A stretch of DNA of 64,000 nucleotides from Paenibacillus sp. OVF10 (GCA_022836915.1 CP094668.1:4216001-4280000), one strand, 5' to 3'. Counted from the stretch's first letter, positions 29,556 to 40,759 are shown. The notes: generated from the letters alone by a model not told the origin. Numbers and translations are program-made.

Positions 29556-31772
29556 ATGGAGCTTATGAAAGCAGATGTAACCGTCATAGGTGGAGGAATT
29601 GCCGGGATATGTGCTGCCATTGCTGCCGCACGCCAAGGGCTACAGGTTTCACTTATCAACGATCGGCCGGTGCTTGGGGGAAATGCGAGCAGCGAGGTCA
29701 GAGTTCATATCAACGGGTCGGCATATCTTGGAAACAGTCCATCCTATTATGCTCGCGAAGGCGGGTTGGTGGAAGAACTCAAGCTGAAGATCTTTCATTA
29801 TAATCCGTTATACAACAAAAAACTTATGCTTTCGCTTTCGGATACGGTTTTGCTCGACATGGTGTATGATGAGCCTAACATTTCTCTATTCCTGAATACA
29901 TGTGTGCATGAAACGGGCATGGAGAACGGCAGAATCAAATGGGTGGAGGGCCTTCAATTGGCTTCAGAGAGAAAATTTCGTTTTGAAAGCCCTACCTATA
30001 TCGATTGCTCCGGGGATGGAATTGTTGGGTACCAAGCAGGTGCTCACTTCCGATGGGGAAGAGAGGCGAAGCATGAATACCAGGAGGAGCTCGCTCCAGA
30101 AGTGGCGGATCATTACACCATGGGCGATACGATTCTGTTTCAAGCCCGTGACGTAGACTATGCCGTTCCTTACAAAAGGCCAGGCTTTGCGTATGATATT
30201 ACGAAGCTGGAGTTTTTTGATAGTATCAGAAAAGGATTAAACCATCGGTCTTTTCCAAGGAAAATCAACGGGCTTGGCGGATTGTGGTGGCTGGAATACG
30301 GCGGACATATGGATATAATCAAGAATAATGAAGACATCGCATTAGAACTGCGGAAATTGGTATACGGGATATGGGATTATATCAAAAATAGCGGTGAGTT
30401 TGATGATGTAGACAATCTCATCCTGGATTATGTATGCCCGATCCCGGGAAAGCGGGAGTCGAGGCGGTTTATAGGGGAGCACATGCTGTCTCAGAACGAT
30501 CTTACAGCAAAGCCTCATTTCGAAGATGCGGTATCCGTCGGAGGCTGGTATATGGATCTGCATGCGAATAAAGGCATCTACGATGAGGGTCCGGCTACAG
30601 CGTGGAATTTTGTGCCGGGATTGTATAATATCCCGTTCCGCAGCTTATTTTCACGCAATATTCCTAATCTCATGTTCGCTGGCCGTAATATAAGCGCTAC
30701 TCATGTGGCTTTTGGGTCTACAAGGGTCATGGCAACCTGTGGTTGTTTGGGGCAGGCGGTAGGAACGGCTGCTGTATTATGCGCAAAATATGAGACAGAC
30801 CCCGCATCCATAGTCAAAGCGCATATGGGTGAGCTTCAGGCGCAGCTGCTTCGAGACGGGCAAACGATTGTAGGCCTTCAAGAGCCGTTGGACCCTTATT
30901 TCGCAGACGGATTAACGATTCGTGCCTCGTCCCAGCGAAGCTATGAACAACTTCATCCAACCGAAGAGGTCTCCTTGGACAAAGCACTATGTTTGGTCTT
31001 GCCGATTCAGACATCTGTGGTTGAGAGTTTGCAGATCAAAATTAAAAATAGATCCGAGCATTCCGAAACGTTGCAAGTGAAGCTGTATGGCGGTGATCGG
31101 AAGGAAAACTATATTCCCACCAGCGAGCTGAAGGGCTACAACTTGGTGATTTCAGCGGGTCACGATGACTGGATTACACTGGACCTCAGCTGCAAGAAGC
31201 CAGAAGACGACAAAATCTACATCGTATTGGAAGGTACGGCGGACCTCACTGTACACAGCAATGAAGAGAAAATGACTGGAGCGGTTAGCTTCCTTTATAG
31301 ACCGGAAGAGCCATCCAGGCTGAAGAAACTTAATAAGAGCATTTGCTTCAAAGACCTGATACCATCCCAGGATATGTATAATCCCGCAAATGTCGTCAAC
31401 GGTTTTTCCAGACCTTATGGTTTGCCGAACAGCTGGATTTCGGAACGTACGGAAGGACAGGAATGGTTGGAATTTGGTTTTGCAAGCCCCAAGAATCTGG
31501 ATGAAATCCATCTTGTTTTTAATTCGCAGCTGAATTTGGAGCATTTCGACGATCCAATCGAGTCGTTGATTCAAGATTATGATGTGACTTTAACTTTGGA
31601 AGACGGAACCGAGAGTGAAATTAAAGTCCGTGGGAATTATCTTTCGTTGAACAAACATCAGGTGCATGCACAACGTGTAACCCACATCCGGTTTGATTTC
31701 TGTGCAACGTATGGTTCGCCTTATTATGAAGTGTTTGCTGTAAAACTTTTTGCTCCTAAAAACGCTAAGTGA
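29556..31772 (+). CDS. FAD-dependent oxidoreductase (FAD_oxidored family) with C-terminal discoidin-like domain
   Basis: 738 residues, intact, no signal peptide. The N-terminus is a Rossmann FAD-binding fold (DVTVIGGGIAGICAAIAAAR, then VLGGNASSEVRVHING), and the catalytic part continues to about residue 440 (NLMFAGRNISATHVAFGSTR). The C-terminal ~290 residues are beta-rich; NPANVVNGFSRPYGLPNSWI and EWLEFGFASPKNLDEIHL resemble an F5/8-type carbohydrate-binding domain. I chose the ATG at 29556, eight bases after GGAGG. Members of this family are common in polysaccharide utilisation loci, but their reaction is mostly undetermined; oxidation of a sugar unit is the working guess. It is cytoplasmic by sequence. 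Confidence 0.85.
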   Translation: MELMKADVTVIGGGIAGICAAIAAARQGLQVSLINDRPVLGGNASSEVRVHINGSAYLGNSPSYYAREGGLVEELKLKIFHYNPLYNKKLMLSLSDTVLLDMVYDEPNISLFLNTCVHETGMENGRIKWVEGLQLASERKFRFESPTYIDCSGDGIVGYQAGAHFRWGREAKHEYQEELAPEVADHYTMGDTILFQARDVDYAVPYKRPGFAYDITKLEFFDSIRKGLNHRSFPRKINGLGGLWWLEYGGHMDIIKNNEDIALELRKLVYGIWDYIKNSGEFDDVDNLILDYVCPIPGKRESRRFIGEHMLSQNDLTAKPHFEDAVSVGGWYMDLHANKGIYDEGPATAWNFVPGLYNIPFRSLFSRNIPNLMFAGRNISATHVAFGSTRVMATCGCLGQAVGTAAVLCAKYETDPASIVKAHMGELQAQLLRDGQTIVGLQEPLDPYFADGLTIRASSQRSYEQLHPTEEVSLDKALCLVLPIQTSVVESLQIKIKNRSEHSETLQVKLYGGDRKENYIPTSELKGYNLVISAGHDDWITLDLSCKKPEDDKIYIVLEGTADLTVHSNEEKMTGAVSFLYRPEEPSRLKKLNKSICFKDLIPSQDMYNPANVVNGFSRPYGLPNSWISERTEGQEWLEFGFASPKNLDEIHLVFNSQLNLEHFDDPIESLIQDYDVTLTLEDGTESEIKVRGNYLSLNKHQVHAQRVTHIRFDFCATYGSPYYEVFAVKLFAPKNAK

Positions 31773-31789
31773 GGGCGGGTGAAGTCGTG

Positions 31790-32997
31790 ATGAAGGAATT
31801 TTTCCCACGAAGAGGGCTGCCTAATGTCATTCAGAAGTTGGAAAATGGAGAAGGCGTGACCATCGTTTATTTCGGCGGCAGTAATACACGTTCGGTAGGA
31901 TATAGGGTCATGACGGCGGATTGGCTGCGAGGGCAATATCCCCATGCCGATATCCGCGCTGTGAATGCAGGCATTGATGGAACAGGATCGGACCTCGGCT
32001 GCGCCCGTTTGGAGACAGATGTGCTTCGTCATCAGCCTGATCTCGTGTTTGTTGAATTTGTTGGCAACGATGGCGGAGTTCCCGAATCCAAGGCGCGGAT
32101 CGAAGGCATTGTCCGACAGATTCGCAAGCGGAACCGGTTTACCGATATCCTGTTTGTATATACGGTTAAGGAGCGGGATTTGACCTCATTTCAATCCGGC
32201 GAATACCAGAAGGGCGCTCTTATGCAAGAGGAAATCGCCGACTATTACGGTATTCCTTCCATTCATCTGGGCGTAGCGGTCAGTCAATTGGTTTCGGATG
32301 GAAAGCTCATTTTCACCTCAAGGGCAGACGTGGCCATTCCCGGAGCTGTTATTTTCACGCATGATTCGATCCATCCAACGATTCCCGAAGGACATCAGAT
32401 TTACACAGATACAATCATTCGGTCTTTTGAGAAAATGAGAGAGCTTCGAGATCACGTGGGAAAGGTCGAACATCACTTGCCGCAGGACCCCTTGGTCCCG
32501 GCCAATCCTTGGGAGTATGCAACCATGCTGCCACTGGCTCGTCTTACTCATTTTTCCGCAGGGTGGTCTTACATGACCTCTGATGATTTTCCTTTAGTGC
32601 GTGAGTATGATTGGTTGTTCCCCGGTCTATGGCGAGCAGTTGATCCCGGAGAGGCGTTCACAGTGGAGTTTGAGGGAACCCACATCGGCTTATTTGATAT
32701 CGGGGGCCGGATTCTGGCCGATTGAAGGTGTCGGTGGATGGAAGGGAACCCTTCCTTGTTGATCGATTCACACCATATAACGATCATAATCGAAATCAAT
32801 ATGTTTTCTTGCCAGAGCTACCAAATGGGAAACATACCGTTCGCTTCGAGATCGATCACGAGAAAACTGACAAAGCGGCCGTGTTTGAGGCAAGTGGCAA
32901 TGAACGAAGTATGGAACATGTTCGGCAGCATCCTGCTTGGTATGATCAAACGGTCATTCAGCTTGGAAAGTTGTTATTGGTGCAGCCGCCATTATAA
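31790..32997 (+). CDS. SGNH/GDSL-type hydrolase, probable carbohydrate esterase (frame-disrupted)
   Basis: 402 residues restored, no signal peptide. SGNH blocks are visible: IVYFGGSNTRSVGY (Ser in block I), AGIDGTGSDLG (block II), VEFVGNDGG (block III) and HDSIHPTIPEGHQIY (block V with Asp and His). The C-terminal ~140 residues form an accessory beta domain. One missing G in the run 32702-32706 splits it; with it, FDIGG continues PDSGRLKVSVDGREPFLVD. It begins 18 bp after the FAD oxidoreductase and is surely co-transcribed. Likely removes acetyl or similar esters from imported oligosaccharides. A GTG at 31769 overlapping the upstream stop is an alternative start. Confidence 0.85.
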
Positions 32998-33024
32998 TTG
33001 ATTGGTTCACTTGGAACACTTGGA

Positions 33025-33085
33025 AGACCTATATTCTATTTGGCTGCAACTGAGCAATCAATTAGGATGTAGGTCTCTTTTTTTA
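33025..33085 (+). terminator. Possible terminator after the SGNH gene
   Basis: AGACCTA (33025-33031) can pair with TAGGTCT (33070-33076), followed by a T7 tract. The 38-base loop is long, so this is only a moderate candidate. Confidence 0.4.
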
Positions 33086-33090
33086 CTTTA

Positions 33091-33154
33091 CTTAAAATCG
33101 TATAAGAAATTCTTAAAATGAAAGAAATTTCACCGTGACGTAACATGCTAAGAT
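33091..33154 (+). promoter_or_regulatory. Putative activator site and extended -10 promoter of the golvesin-domain gene (copy 2)
   Basis: 33091-33130 (starting CTTAAAATCGTATAAGAAAT) matches 22442-22481 at 34 of 40 positions. It is followed after 18 bases by TGC-TAAGAT (TAAGAT 33149-33154), against 17 bases and TGC-TATTAT at copy 1. The shared spacing and lack of a -35 suggest the same activator works on both promoters. The resulting leader before the ATG at 33274 would be about 110 bases. Confidence 0.6.
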
Positions 33155-33273
33155 GAAAACGACAGAACGGGATTTAGGCAGAAGGATAAGGTTAAGTGCT
33201 TTTCACGATCATTCGAGCAAAAGGCAATGCATTTATGGAAGCGTTATCATTACGAGGAGAGGCTGTGAATTGT

Positions 33274-36200
33274 ATGGTCAAAAGGAAGCTGTTTTTCTTC
33301 ATTGTTTTCATGTTGACGATCGTAGTCCCTTTCAGCCTGATCGGAATAAGGACCGCTTATGCGGAGACCTTACCTTATCAGACAATTATTATCGATGACG
33401 GGAGTATCAAGATCAATGATGATGTGACACCTGATGCAGGTAACGAGAACAATGGATATTCGGCTCCTAATTGGACCACAAGCACAGGGGTGAGAGGGTA
33501 TGATCTTTCCAGCACCAAATATACAAGTACAGCAGGCAGGACGATAACATGGAATCCACGCTTGGAAGAAGGAACGGCGAAAATATCGTTCTATAAGCTG
33601 GACTGGGCAGATAAAGCAGATAGCAATGTGAAAATTGAGATCGTTCATAATGGAACAACGGATGTAGTCTTTATGGATCTAAGACCCTCATCTGGTGCTC
33701 CAGCAGGGTGGGTTGATTTGGGAGAGTACTATTTTTCTGGAGTTGGCGAAGAATTTGTTCAATTGACCCGGTCTACCGGCACCACAAACACAATCCTTAC
33801 GCGCGCGGATGCGGTCAAGTTCGAAGGGAATATAAAGCAGAAAGAGCCACATAAGACAATTATCATTGATGATGGGAGCCTCACAATTGATAATGTCGTC
33901 ACTGTTGATTCAGGAAACGTCAGTAACGGGTTCTCCGCTCCTTATTGGACGACAAGTGCAGGAGTGAAGGGATACAATAATTCCAGTTCCAAATTTACAG
34001 ACGCTGTAGGTAGAAGCATCACCTGGAATCCACGCTTGGAAGCAGGGACGGCGAGAATATCGTTCTATAAGCTGGATTGGGCGGATAAAGCAGATAGTAA
34101 TGTGAAAATTGAGATTGTTCATAACGGGGTTACGGATGTTAAGTTTATGGATCTTAGACCTTCGTCAGGTCCATCGGTTGGATGGGTGGATCTGGGGGAG
34201 TATGAGTTTAGTGGTGATGATAGCGAATTTGTCAGGCTGACTCGAACGCAGCCTTCTACGGGTACAATTATTACGCGGGCCGATGCAGTCAAGTTCGAGG
34301 GGAATATCCGGCAACAAGCACCACCGCTGCCCCCGCTAAGAAGCCGTACCTTAGCGAATCTCAGTTACACAGAGAAAGGCAGCATCGAAAATGCTAATTA
34401 CAAGGCAACCTTTTATGAGGCAGCATGGGATGAAGGTAAATCTATCGTTCGTGACATGTTCTACAAAAACACGGAGACAGGGAACTGGGTTCCAATCAAT
34501 AATGAATCGGAAAGACTTGAGGAACAATGGGTTTTATTGGACGGGAATGCGGGGAGCCGAACCAATTACTATGATACGATGAACAAACGCTGGATTACAT
34601 TCGACGGGGTCCATTTTCCCGACAGCCAGACGGCGATATTAACCGACTCTACACATGGCAGTGATTACGATTTTGAAGTGAACTGGTCCATGGCAGGGGA
34701 TAAACCAGATGTCTCTTTTGCCTTTACGCCTCGCCGCGACGGCAATTATGTGATTGGATATCAGTCCTTCACGACAGAGTCCGCCTCGGGCATCAATGAA
34801 GTGTTAAATGGATTCAGGTCACATGCCAAAATGGTAGGTACAGTGGAATCAACAAGCTTGAGAGAGCTGAGCGCTCCGATGAGCCTGGTCGAGAAGAAGG
34901 ATGGTTCGGGAAATCCATTGACGTATGGCGTATTTGTACCTTTGGAAGAGCTTCCGGTTGAATTTGAACCGACGGGAGGCGTTACGAAACAACGCCTTGG
35001 CATGAGCCTGGTAAACAACGAAGGCAGCGTGCAGCCAATCCTGTATGCGCCTCAGTTGGGGAATTATTCACAAATGACGGCTGAAAGTACCTATCAATTT
35101 CATATGGGGCTAATCGCTCAAAAAAGCAATCTGTATGAGTCCTACGTGGATATTCTTCGCAATGAGTACGATTATTCTGCATACCGGAAAAATGTTTCAA
35201 ATAAATCGCTTACTGACGCGATGTTTAATATGATTGATCTACTTAAAATTGAGCCGCAAGGGGACGACTCTGTGAATTATGTCCCATCACCCAGCGGGTG
35301 GTGGAGCCGTGCCAAGGGTTTTATCGATATCGAAAACGAAGATAGCGTCCGAACAAGCTCAAATGCGGTTCTTTTGGGAGCTTACTATTTGACTGGAGAT
35401 GACCAGCTATACGATACGAGAGCACTGCCGTCCGTCCAGTATGGCGTATCGCGAAATGGTATCGGTTGGTCGCCAACGCAGAAAAAAGTATACGGTGTGC
35501 CTTCGTTATGGAAAATGGCTACTCTGCCGTTCGATGTTTCAAGCGTAGCCGCTGTCAATCAGATGATGGGCACTTCGGCAGGAATTGGTGCACTCGCTCA
35601 GGAAGAGTACCTTGTGCGTGACCCGGATCAGAAAGACAGGGGGCCTGTCATTCAACCCCTGATGATGTATCGGATGACGGGAGATGCGAAGTATTTGCAA
35701 GCTGCGAAGGATGCAGCCGACAGCTATATCACGCAACATATCGATACGCCTGCATCTGTCGATGTGAGTAAAAATGAGTTCATTTATTATTATAGCAAGC
35801 TGTGGATGGAGATCTTGGAGCTATATGAGGAAACGCAGGATCCCAAATACTTGGATGCCGCCTATAAGGAAGCCAAACGGTATGCAACCATGTTTGTTGC
35901 TCGTCCAGTTCCTGAAGGTAACGTTACGATTCCTCAGCCGGAGACATATAATTACGCGGAGTCGTTCCATTGGCCGGAAAGTGGTAAATTTCAATATCCT
36001 AGGCTTAAGCTTCCCGAAGATATTGCCGGAGGCGTTCAAGCGGAGCGTTGGCTTGTTTCACCGAGCGGACTGACGTTTGAAGCAGGAAGTACAACCGGTT
36101 ATTATCGGATGAATGCTCAGGAAGCTCCATTCATGCTGAGATTGTCGCTTTATACAGGGGATGAACTGCTGCAGGATATTGCTCATAATGCGGTTATTGG

Positions 36201-38335
36201 ACGATATTCCAGTTATCCAGGTTATTATTATAAAGGCTTCGCCGTTAGCCAACTTGAACCGGACTTTCCTCTGGAAGGCCCAAGCGGGGCTACATCCATC
36301 TATTATCACCATATTCCGGGGCAACTCGGGCAAACGATGGATTATTTGATCAGCGAACAATCATTGAAATCAAACGGGAGCATTACGTTTCCTTCCGTTT
36401 TTGAAACGAATTTTTTATGGTTCAAATATCACCTTTATGGGAATAAACCAGGTCAATTTTATGGTAACTCCGACGTTTGGCTATGGATGCCCAAGGGGAT
36501 TATTAAGACCAACCATCCTCAATTGAATTGGATAACGGGTGAGAGCGGGGATAAATTCTACATCGGGTTAAGCAACGCATCTTCAGATGAAGTTCAGACT
36601 CCAATTGAATTAAATGAACAAACCATTGGATTCAACCCGGCACAGGATTATACCGTATCGATCATCCGCGACAATGGTACACCAGAGCAAGCAGTTATGA
36701 GTGGCGGAATCATTCAAGCTACGGTTTCAGGCAAGGGAATCACTGCGATCATTGTAGAGGGACTTGATATTGATGTACCGTTGCATCAGGTCAGAACGGC
36801 AGATACATCGGATGCAAGTTATTTCTTTGATACACACAGTCCAATTGATGCGGTTAAAGGCATGCTGATCGTTAAGCCTGACGAAACAGTTTATGATGCT
36901 TATGTGCAGGCCAAAACGACAAAACCAGCGACAATCCATTATTCCTTGGATGGCGGGGCCACGTATACGAGCGTCCCAGATACGATCTATCCGATGGAAT
37001 GGTCGATACGGGTGAATGATTTATCCCAAACCTTTACGTATTACGTGGAATCGGAGGAAACAGACCCGTAAGCGGACACTCTATCTGCCGGATCAAGTAT
37101 CGGAAACTCCAGTCCAACCCGATGGGCAGGATAGTTCAACCATCATTGTGGATAATACGGAGGCGGAGACAGAAGGCGTCTGGATAAGGGATACGACGGC
37201 TAACGATTATTATTATGATAACTATGTGTATGCCAAATCTACGACCGGCACAGCGACAAGCAAAATGAGATGGCGGCCTGAGCTGCCGGAAAGTGTCACT
37301 TACAGTGTGTATTACAAGCTTCCACAGATAACTGCAACGAGTGAAAATTGGGCAACAAATGCCTCATTTACCGTTTATCACAGCGGCGGCTCCGAAACGG
37401 TGACAGTTGATGAGACAACGGCGAATGGTACTTGGGTGCACCTGGGGGATTATCCTTTTGCTGCAGGCGATAGCGGGTACGTAGAACTAACCAATAAGGC
37501 CAATAAGTCCAGAGTCGTTGCCGATGCAATCATGTGGGTGGACCCAAACAGGGTACCGCAATTGGAGTCTGCTGTGATCCTGTCCGATCGGAACGAACTG
37601 CAGATGACTCAAACCGCACAACTGAGCGTAACCGGTTATTTGGATAACGGTTTGGTCGGTGATCTTACACAGGCCGATGTGCAGTATTTCGTTGATCGTA
37701 CGGATCTGGCTGAAGTGGACAGCAGTGGGTTGTTGACCCTTCTCAATCTCGATGGGGACACGGATCACATTGAGGTATGGGCCACGGTAACGATTGACGG
37801 GGTGACCTTAACTACACCGCCTTTGACCATCACGATCAGGGATCTAACGGTTATCGTGGACAGTACAAATACAACAGGGTTATACACGACAGAAGGGTCA
37901 TGGAGCCAAAGTAATTTAGCTGGATACAAAATCGGGGTTAAATCCCGCTACTCAACAGTTCAAGGATCATCAGCAACGTGGAAAGGCCAGTTTCCAGAGG
38001 GGAAATATACGGTCTCGATCTATAAACTCGTCCATACGACGGGAAATGATAATAATGTCAAAGTGGAAGTGAAGCATAAAACGGGTACCGAGGTCATCTA
38101 TATGGATGCAACGGTCGGCTCATCAGGTTGGGTTAATCTGGGAATGTTCGACTTTACGGGTGACGGCAGCGAGTATGTCCGATTAACCAGGGTTACGCCT
38201 ACAACGGTAGACCCGCCAACGCTTCCTGCGGATATGATCTATACGAGGGTTGACGCTGTTATGTTCGAACGGCATTCTGATGATTCGGAACTGCTTGCCA
38301 ATGAAGCACCAGATGAACCGACACTTTCTGAATAA
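33274..38335 (+). CDS. Giant secreted protein with golvesin-like repeats, probable polysaccharide-degrading enzyme (frame-disrupted)
   Basis: 1,686 residues restored. The signal peptide is MVKRKLFFFIVFMLTIVVPF with cleavage after TAYA. Two ~155-residue repeats at about 36-188 and 195-348 share long near-identical stretches such as ISFYKLDWADKADSNVKIEI and end in RADAVKFEGNI; they resemble golvesin C-terminal/xanthan-lyase-associated domains. Residues ~350-1160 look like an alpha-toroid followed by beta sheets and match no family I can name. A fibronectin-like unit, a third repeat (~1288-1423), a bacterial Ig-like unit (~1425-1522) and a fourth repeat (~1524-1669) follow. The CCC at 37065-37067 needs one base fewer to join the halves (ESEETD to RKRTLYLPDQ). 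The ATG has GAGGAGAGG upstream. Catalytic type is undetermined. Confidence 0.8.
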
Positions 38336-38405
38336 GGGCAGTGATTTATGAATGGAAGTGGAACAACGGTAAGTGATGTTATACAAATGATTGCAAAATA
38401 ACGCT

Positions 38406-38443
38406 AAGAGCCGAGTGGATCAAAACGATCCATTCGGCTCTTT
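38406..38443 (+). terminator. Rho-independent terminator of the carbohydrate locus
   Basis: AAGAGCCGAGTGGATC / GATCCATTCGGCTCTT forms a 16-bp stem with a short A-rich loop about 70 bases after the golvesin-domain gene. Confidence 0.85.
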
Positions 38444-38673
38444 ATGTCTAAGTGCAAGAAAGTTTGGTTACAAGGGAAGGCAGTCGGCCAACTTCCTCTT
38501 ACCACCCATTGATCACTTAAGTTTGCCAAATCCAACTTTTTTGGATGCTCGTAAAAAAATTGCCGCTTTCAGATTATGTTTCGTCACACTCAAAACGTTT
38601 CTCTAGACCCACACAAATCTTCAATGGTACCATCATACACGTGCTTGAATTGAAGATTGCAGGAGGATATCAT

Positions 38674-39563
38674 GTGGATCAACTTAAATACGATAATCTA
38701 AAGCTGGGGAGCGCGGAGCTATCATCAGCATTATCGCCTACATATGTTTGACCGTATTAAAACTGATCGTTGGCAATATGGCCGGATCAGAAGCGCTCAA
38801 GGCGGATGGATTAAACAATGCCACCGATATTGTGGCCTCAATAGCTGTACTGATCGGTTTGAAGCTTGCCCAGCGCCCAGCCGACACAGATCATACATAT
38901 GGTCACTGGAGAGCAGAGACCGTTGCGTCACTTGTTGCTTCTTTCATTATGATGGCAGTAGGTTTACAAGTACTGTTTGAAGCCATTGGTTCAGTGTTTC
39001 AGGGTACACATGAATCTCCGGATATCATCGCTGCGTATACAGGCATTTTCTGCGCGGTTGTCATGTATGTGGTCTATCGCTATAACAAGAGACTTGCTAC
39101 ACGTATTAAAAGTCAGGCGGTCATGGCTGCAGCTCGTGATAACATTTCCGATGCCTGGGTGAGCACCGGTACGGTCATTGGGATCGTGGGTTCCCAGTTC
39201 GGCCTCCCATGGCTGGACCCTGTAACGGCTGTCATTGTAGGTTTCCTGATCTGCAAGACCGCTTGGGACATTTTCAAGGAAGCCACACATCATCTGACGG
39301 ACGGTTTTGATGTTGAACTGATTCAGGAGTACAAAAAAACGATTGCCGGAATTGACAGCGTAGAGACAGTTAAAGACGTGAGAGCGCGGAACTATGGCAA
39401 TAACGTTGTAGTAGACGTTGTCATAACAGTCCATGCTGAGCTGGATCTTCAACAAGCACACGATATCTGTACAGACGTGGAGAACGAGTTGATGGAGGAG
39501 CATGACGTCTACACTGTTCACGTTCATGTGGAACCTGATATTTTGAAAGAGTGCATTGGATAG
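38674..39563 (+). CDS. Cation diffusion facilitator (CDF) family transporter (frame-disrupted)
   Basis: 296 residues restored. CDF signatures are clear: GSEALKADGLNNATDIVASI with the metal-site Asp residues, DHTYGHWRAETVASLVAS with the HxxxE-type site, and the cytoplasmic C-terminal domain ending HDVYTVHVHVEPD. The start is a GTG at 38674 seven bases after AGGAGG, giving (M)DQLKYDNLKLG. The GGGG run at 38706-38709 lacks one G; adding it gives ERGAIISIIAYICLTVLKLI. It exports divalent cations such as Zn2+, Mn2+ or Fe2+ by proton antiport. Monocistronic. Confidence 0.9.
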
Positions 39564-39594
39564 CAAGCTTATATTAAGAGAGACTCGGCAAAAC

Positions 39595-39635
39595 AAAAAA
39601 ACCAGTGAGCTTTACTTATTCACTGGTTTTTTGCT
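39595..39635. terminator. Bidirectional rho-independent terminator
   Basis: AAAAAACCAGTGA / TCACTGGTTTTTT lies between the convergent CDF and ferritin-like genes, with A and T runs on the two sides. Confidence 0.9.
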
Positions 39636-39689
39636 GATTTCAATTGTTCACTTTTAAAAGAATCCGCGCGTTATATATCCCATACATGA

Positions 39690-40160
39690 CTATCTCGGCA
39701 AATTGTAGGTAATCAGATTGTTATATTTATCCGCATGTTTCTGTTCGTCCAGGATGATTCCCCACACCGTATCTTTATATATGCCATACGGGAGACCAAA
39801 CCATATTTTTCTATACTTTTCCACGGCGGCCAATTCACCCTGAAACGCCTTTTGCAATCCGGCAAGATAAGAGGTGACCGTCTCAACCGGCTCACTGCTT
39901 ACGCCCGAGATCTCCTGACCTGTCAGATCCTTGTACATTTGGCGGAACATTTGATTATGTCCGCGTTCATCATTACGGATGCTCGTGATGATGGCAGCCT
40001 GATTGGCATCAGGTGACAACAGAATCAGTGAATCATAGAACATCTCATCATTTCGTTCTCCTTGCACAGCCGTTTTGATTAATTCAAGTGCTTCGGCTGA
40101 TGATGTTGCCCATACCGGAGTAAAAGTGTACCTGTAACCATAAGGATATGCCACATACAT
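39690..40160 (-). CDS. Ferritin-like (rubrerythrin-type) domain protein
   Basis: 156 residues from the ATG at 40160, which has GGAGGGA seven bases upstream; a GTG- or ATG-extended form to 40175 is less likely. Di-iron ligand motifs occur in pairs: GERNDEMFYDSL and IRNDERGHNQMF in the first half, FQGELAAVEKYRKI and ILDEQKHADKYNNL in the second, as in four-helix ferritin-like proteins. The Tyr-rich start MYVAYPYGYRYTF resembles proteins found in spore-formers. Likely role is iron or peroxide handling in the cell or spore; not proven. Confidence 0.8.
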   Translation of the reverse strand: MYVAYPYGYRYTFTPVWATSSAEALELIKTAVQGERNDEMFYDSLILLSPDANQAAIITSIRNDERGHNQMFRQMYKDLTGQEISGVSSEPVETVTSYLAGLQKAFQGELAAVEKYRKIWFGLPYGIYKDTVWGIILDEQKHADKYNNLITYNLPR

Positions 40161-40267
40161 TACGAATCCCTCCATGACAAATATGAGTTAAGATATGCAC
40201 GTATGCCCATCAGCGTTAACCCATATCATATGTCCGGCCTTATTTAGTCGAAAGTTTCAGTGAAACT

Positions 40268-40708
40268 TCACTTCGTATACCTCAATAGTTTACTGTAACC
40301 ATAAGCAATAACAAATGGCAGGAGGTATGACAAAAAGGTCCAAAGAATGTTCCATCCATTAAAGTAAATGACATGCCCCATTATTTTGGCAAGCCATTCG
40401 ATTAATGTCAGCGACAAGGATGCAACAAGGATCGCCAACCACGGCTTGGCGCCTTTTTCTAAAATCGTATACATCATCAGACAGCCGGCGATCGGATAGA
40501 CTCCAAGATCCATTGGAAGAGCAGCAAAGGATTGATTATGAGTATTCGGAAGAATATTCCAGAAGTAATTAAACCCGATATTGTTAATGCATGCTGCTAC
40601 AGCCACACCAAGTGGATAATATAGAATAAGGATTGTAAAGTTCCGACGCAGAATCCATACACCCAATATAATGGGAATGACCATACCCAGCAGAATGTTT
40701 CCTAACAT
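40268..40708 (-). CDS. CBO0543 family membrane protein
   Basis: 146 residues from the ATG at 40708, with GGAGGAGAATTGC in front. Five hydrophobic segments are predicted, with charged or aromatic connectors such as LRRNFTILILYYPLG, EKGAKPWLAILVASLSL and IEWLAKIMGHVIYFNGW. This spacing of short segments is typical of the CBO0543 family, common in endospore formers and of unknown function. The gene follows a small membrane-protein gene on the same strand. Confidence 0.65.
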   Translation of the reverse strand: MLGNILLGMVIPIILGVWILRRNFTILILYYPLGVAVAACINNIGFNYFWNILPNTHNQSFAALPMDLGVYPIAGCLMMYTILEKGAKPWLAILVASLSLTLIEWLAKIMGHVIYFNGWNILWTFLSYLLPFVIAYGYSKLLRYTK

Positions 40709-40759
40709 GCAATTCTCCTCCAAAGCTTTGTTACTTCTGTAGTTTAACCATAAGCCGCA

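Noticed and set aside
37016..38335. A separate gene for the C-terminal golvesin-like part
   Set aside because: It has no ribosome site or signal peptide, and dropping one C at 37065-37067 merges it with the upstream frame.
38444..38673. The 230-base gap before the CDF gene as a riboswitch (for example a Mn- or metal-sensing leader)
   Set aside because: I found no yybP-ykoY-like or other conserved core in it. Only the AGGAGG site at 38661 is clear.
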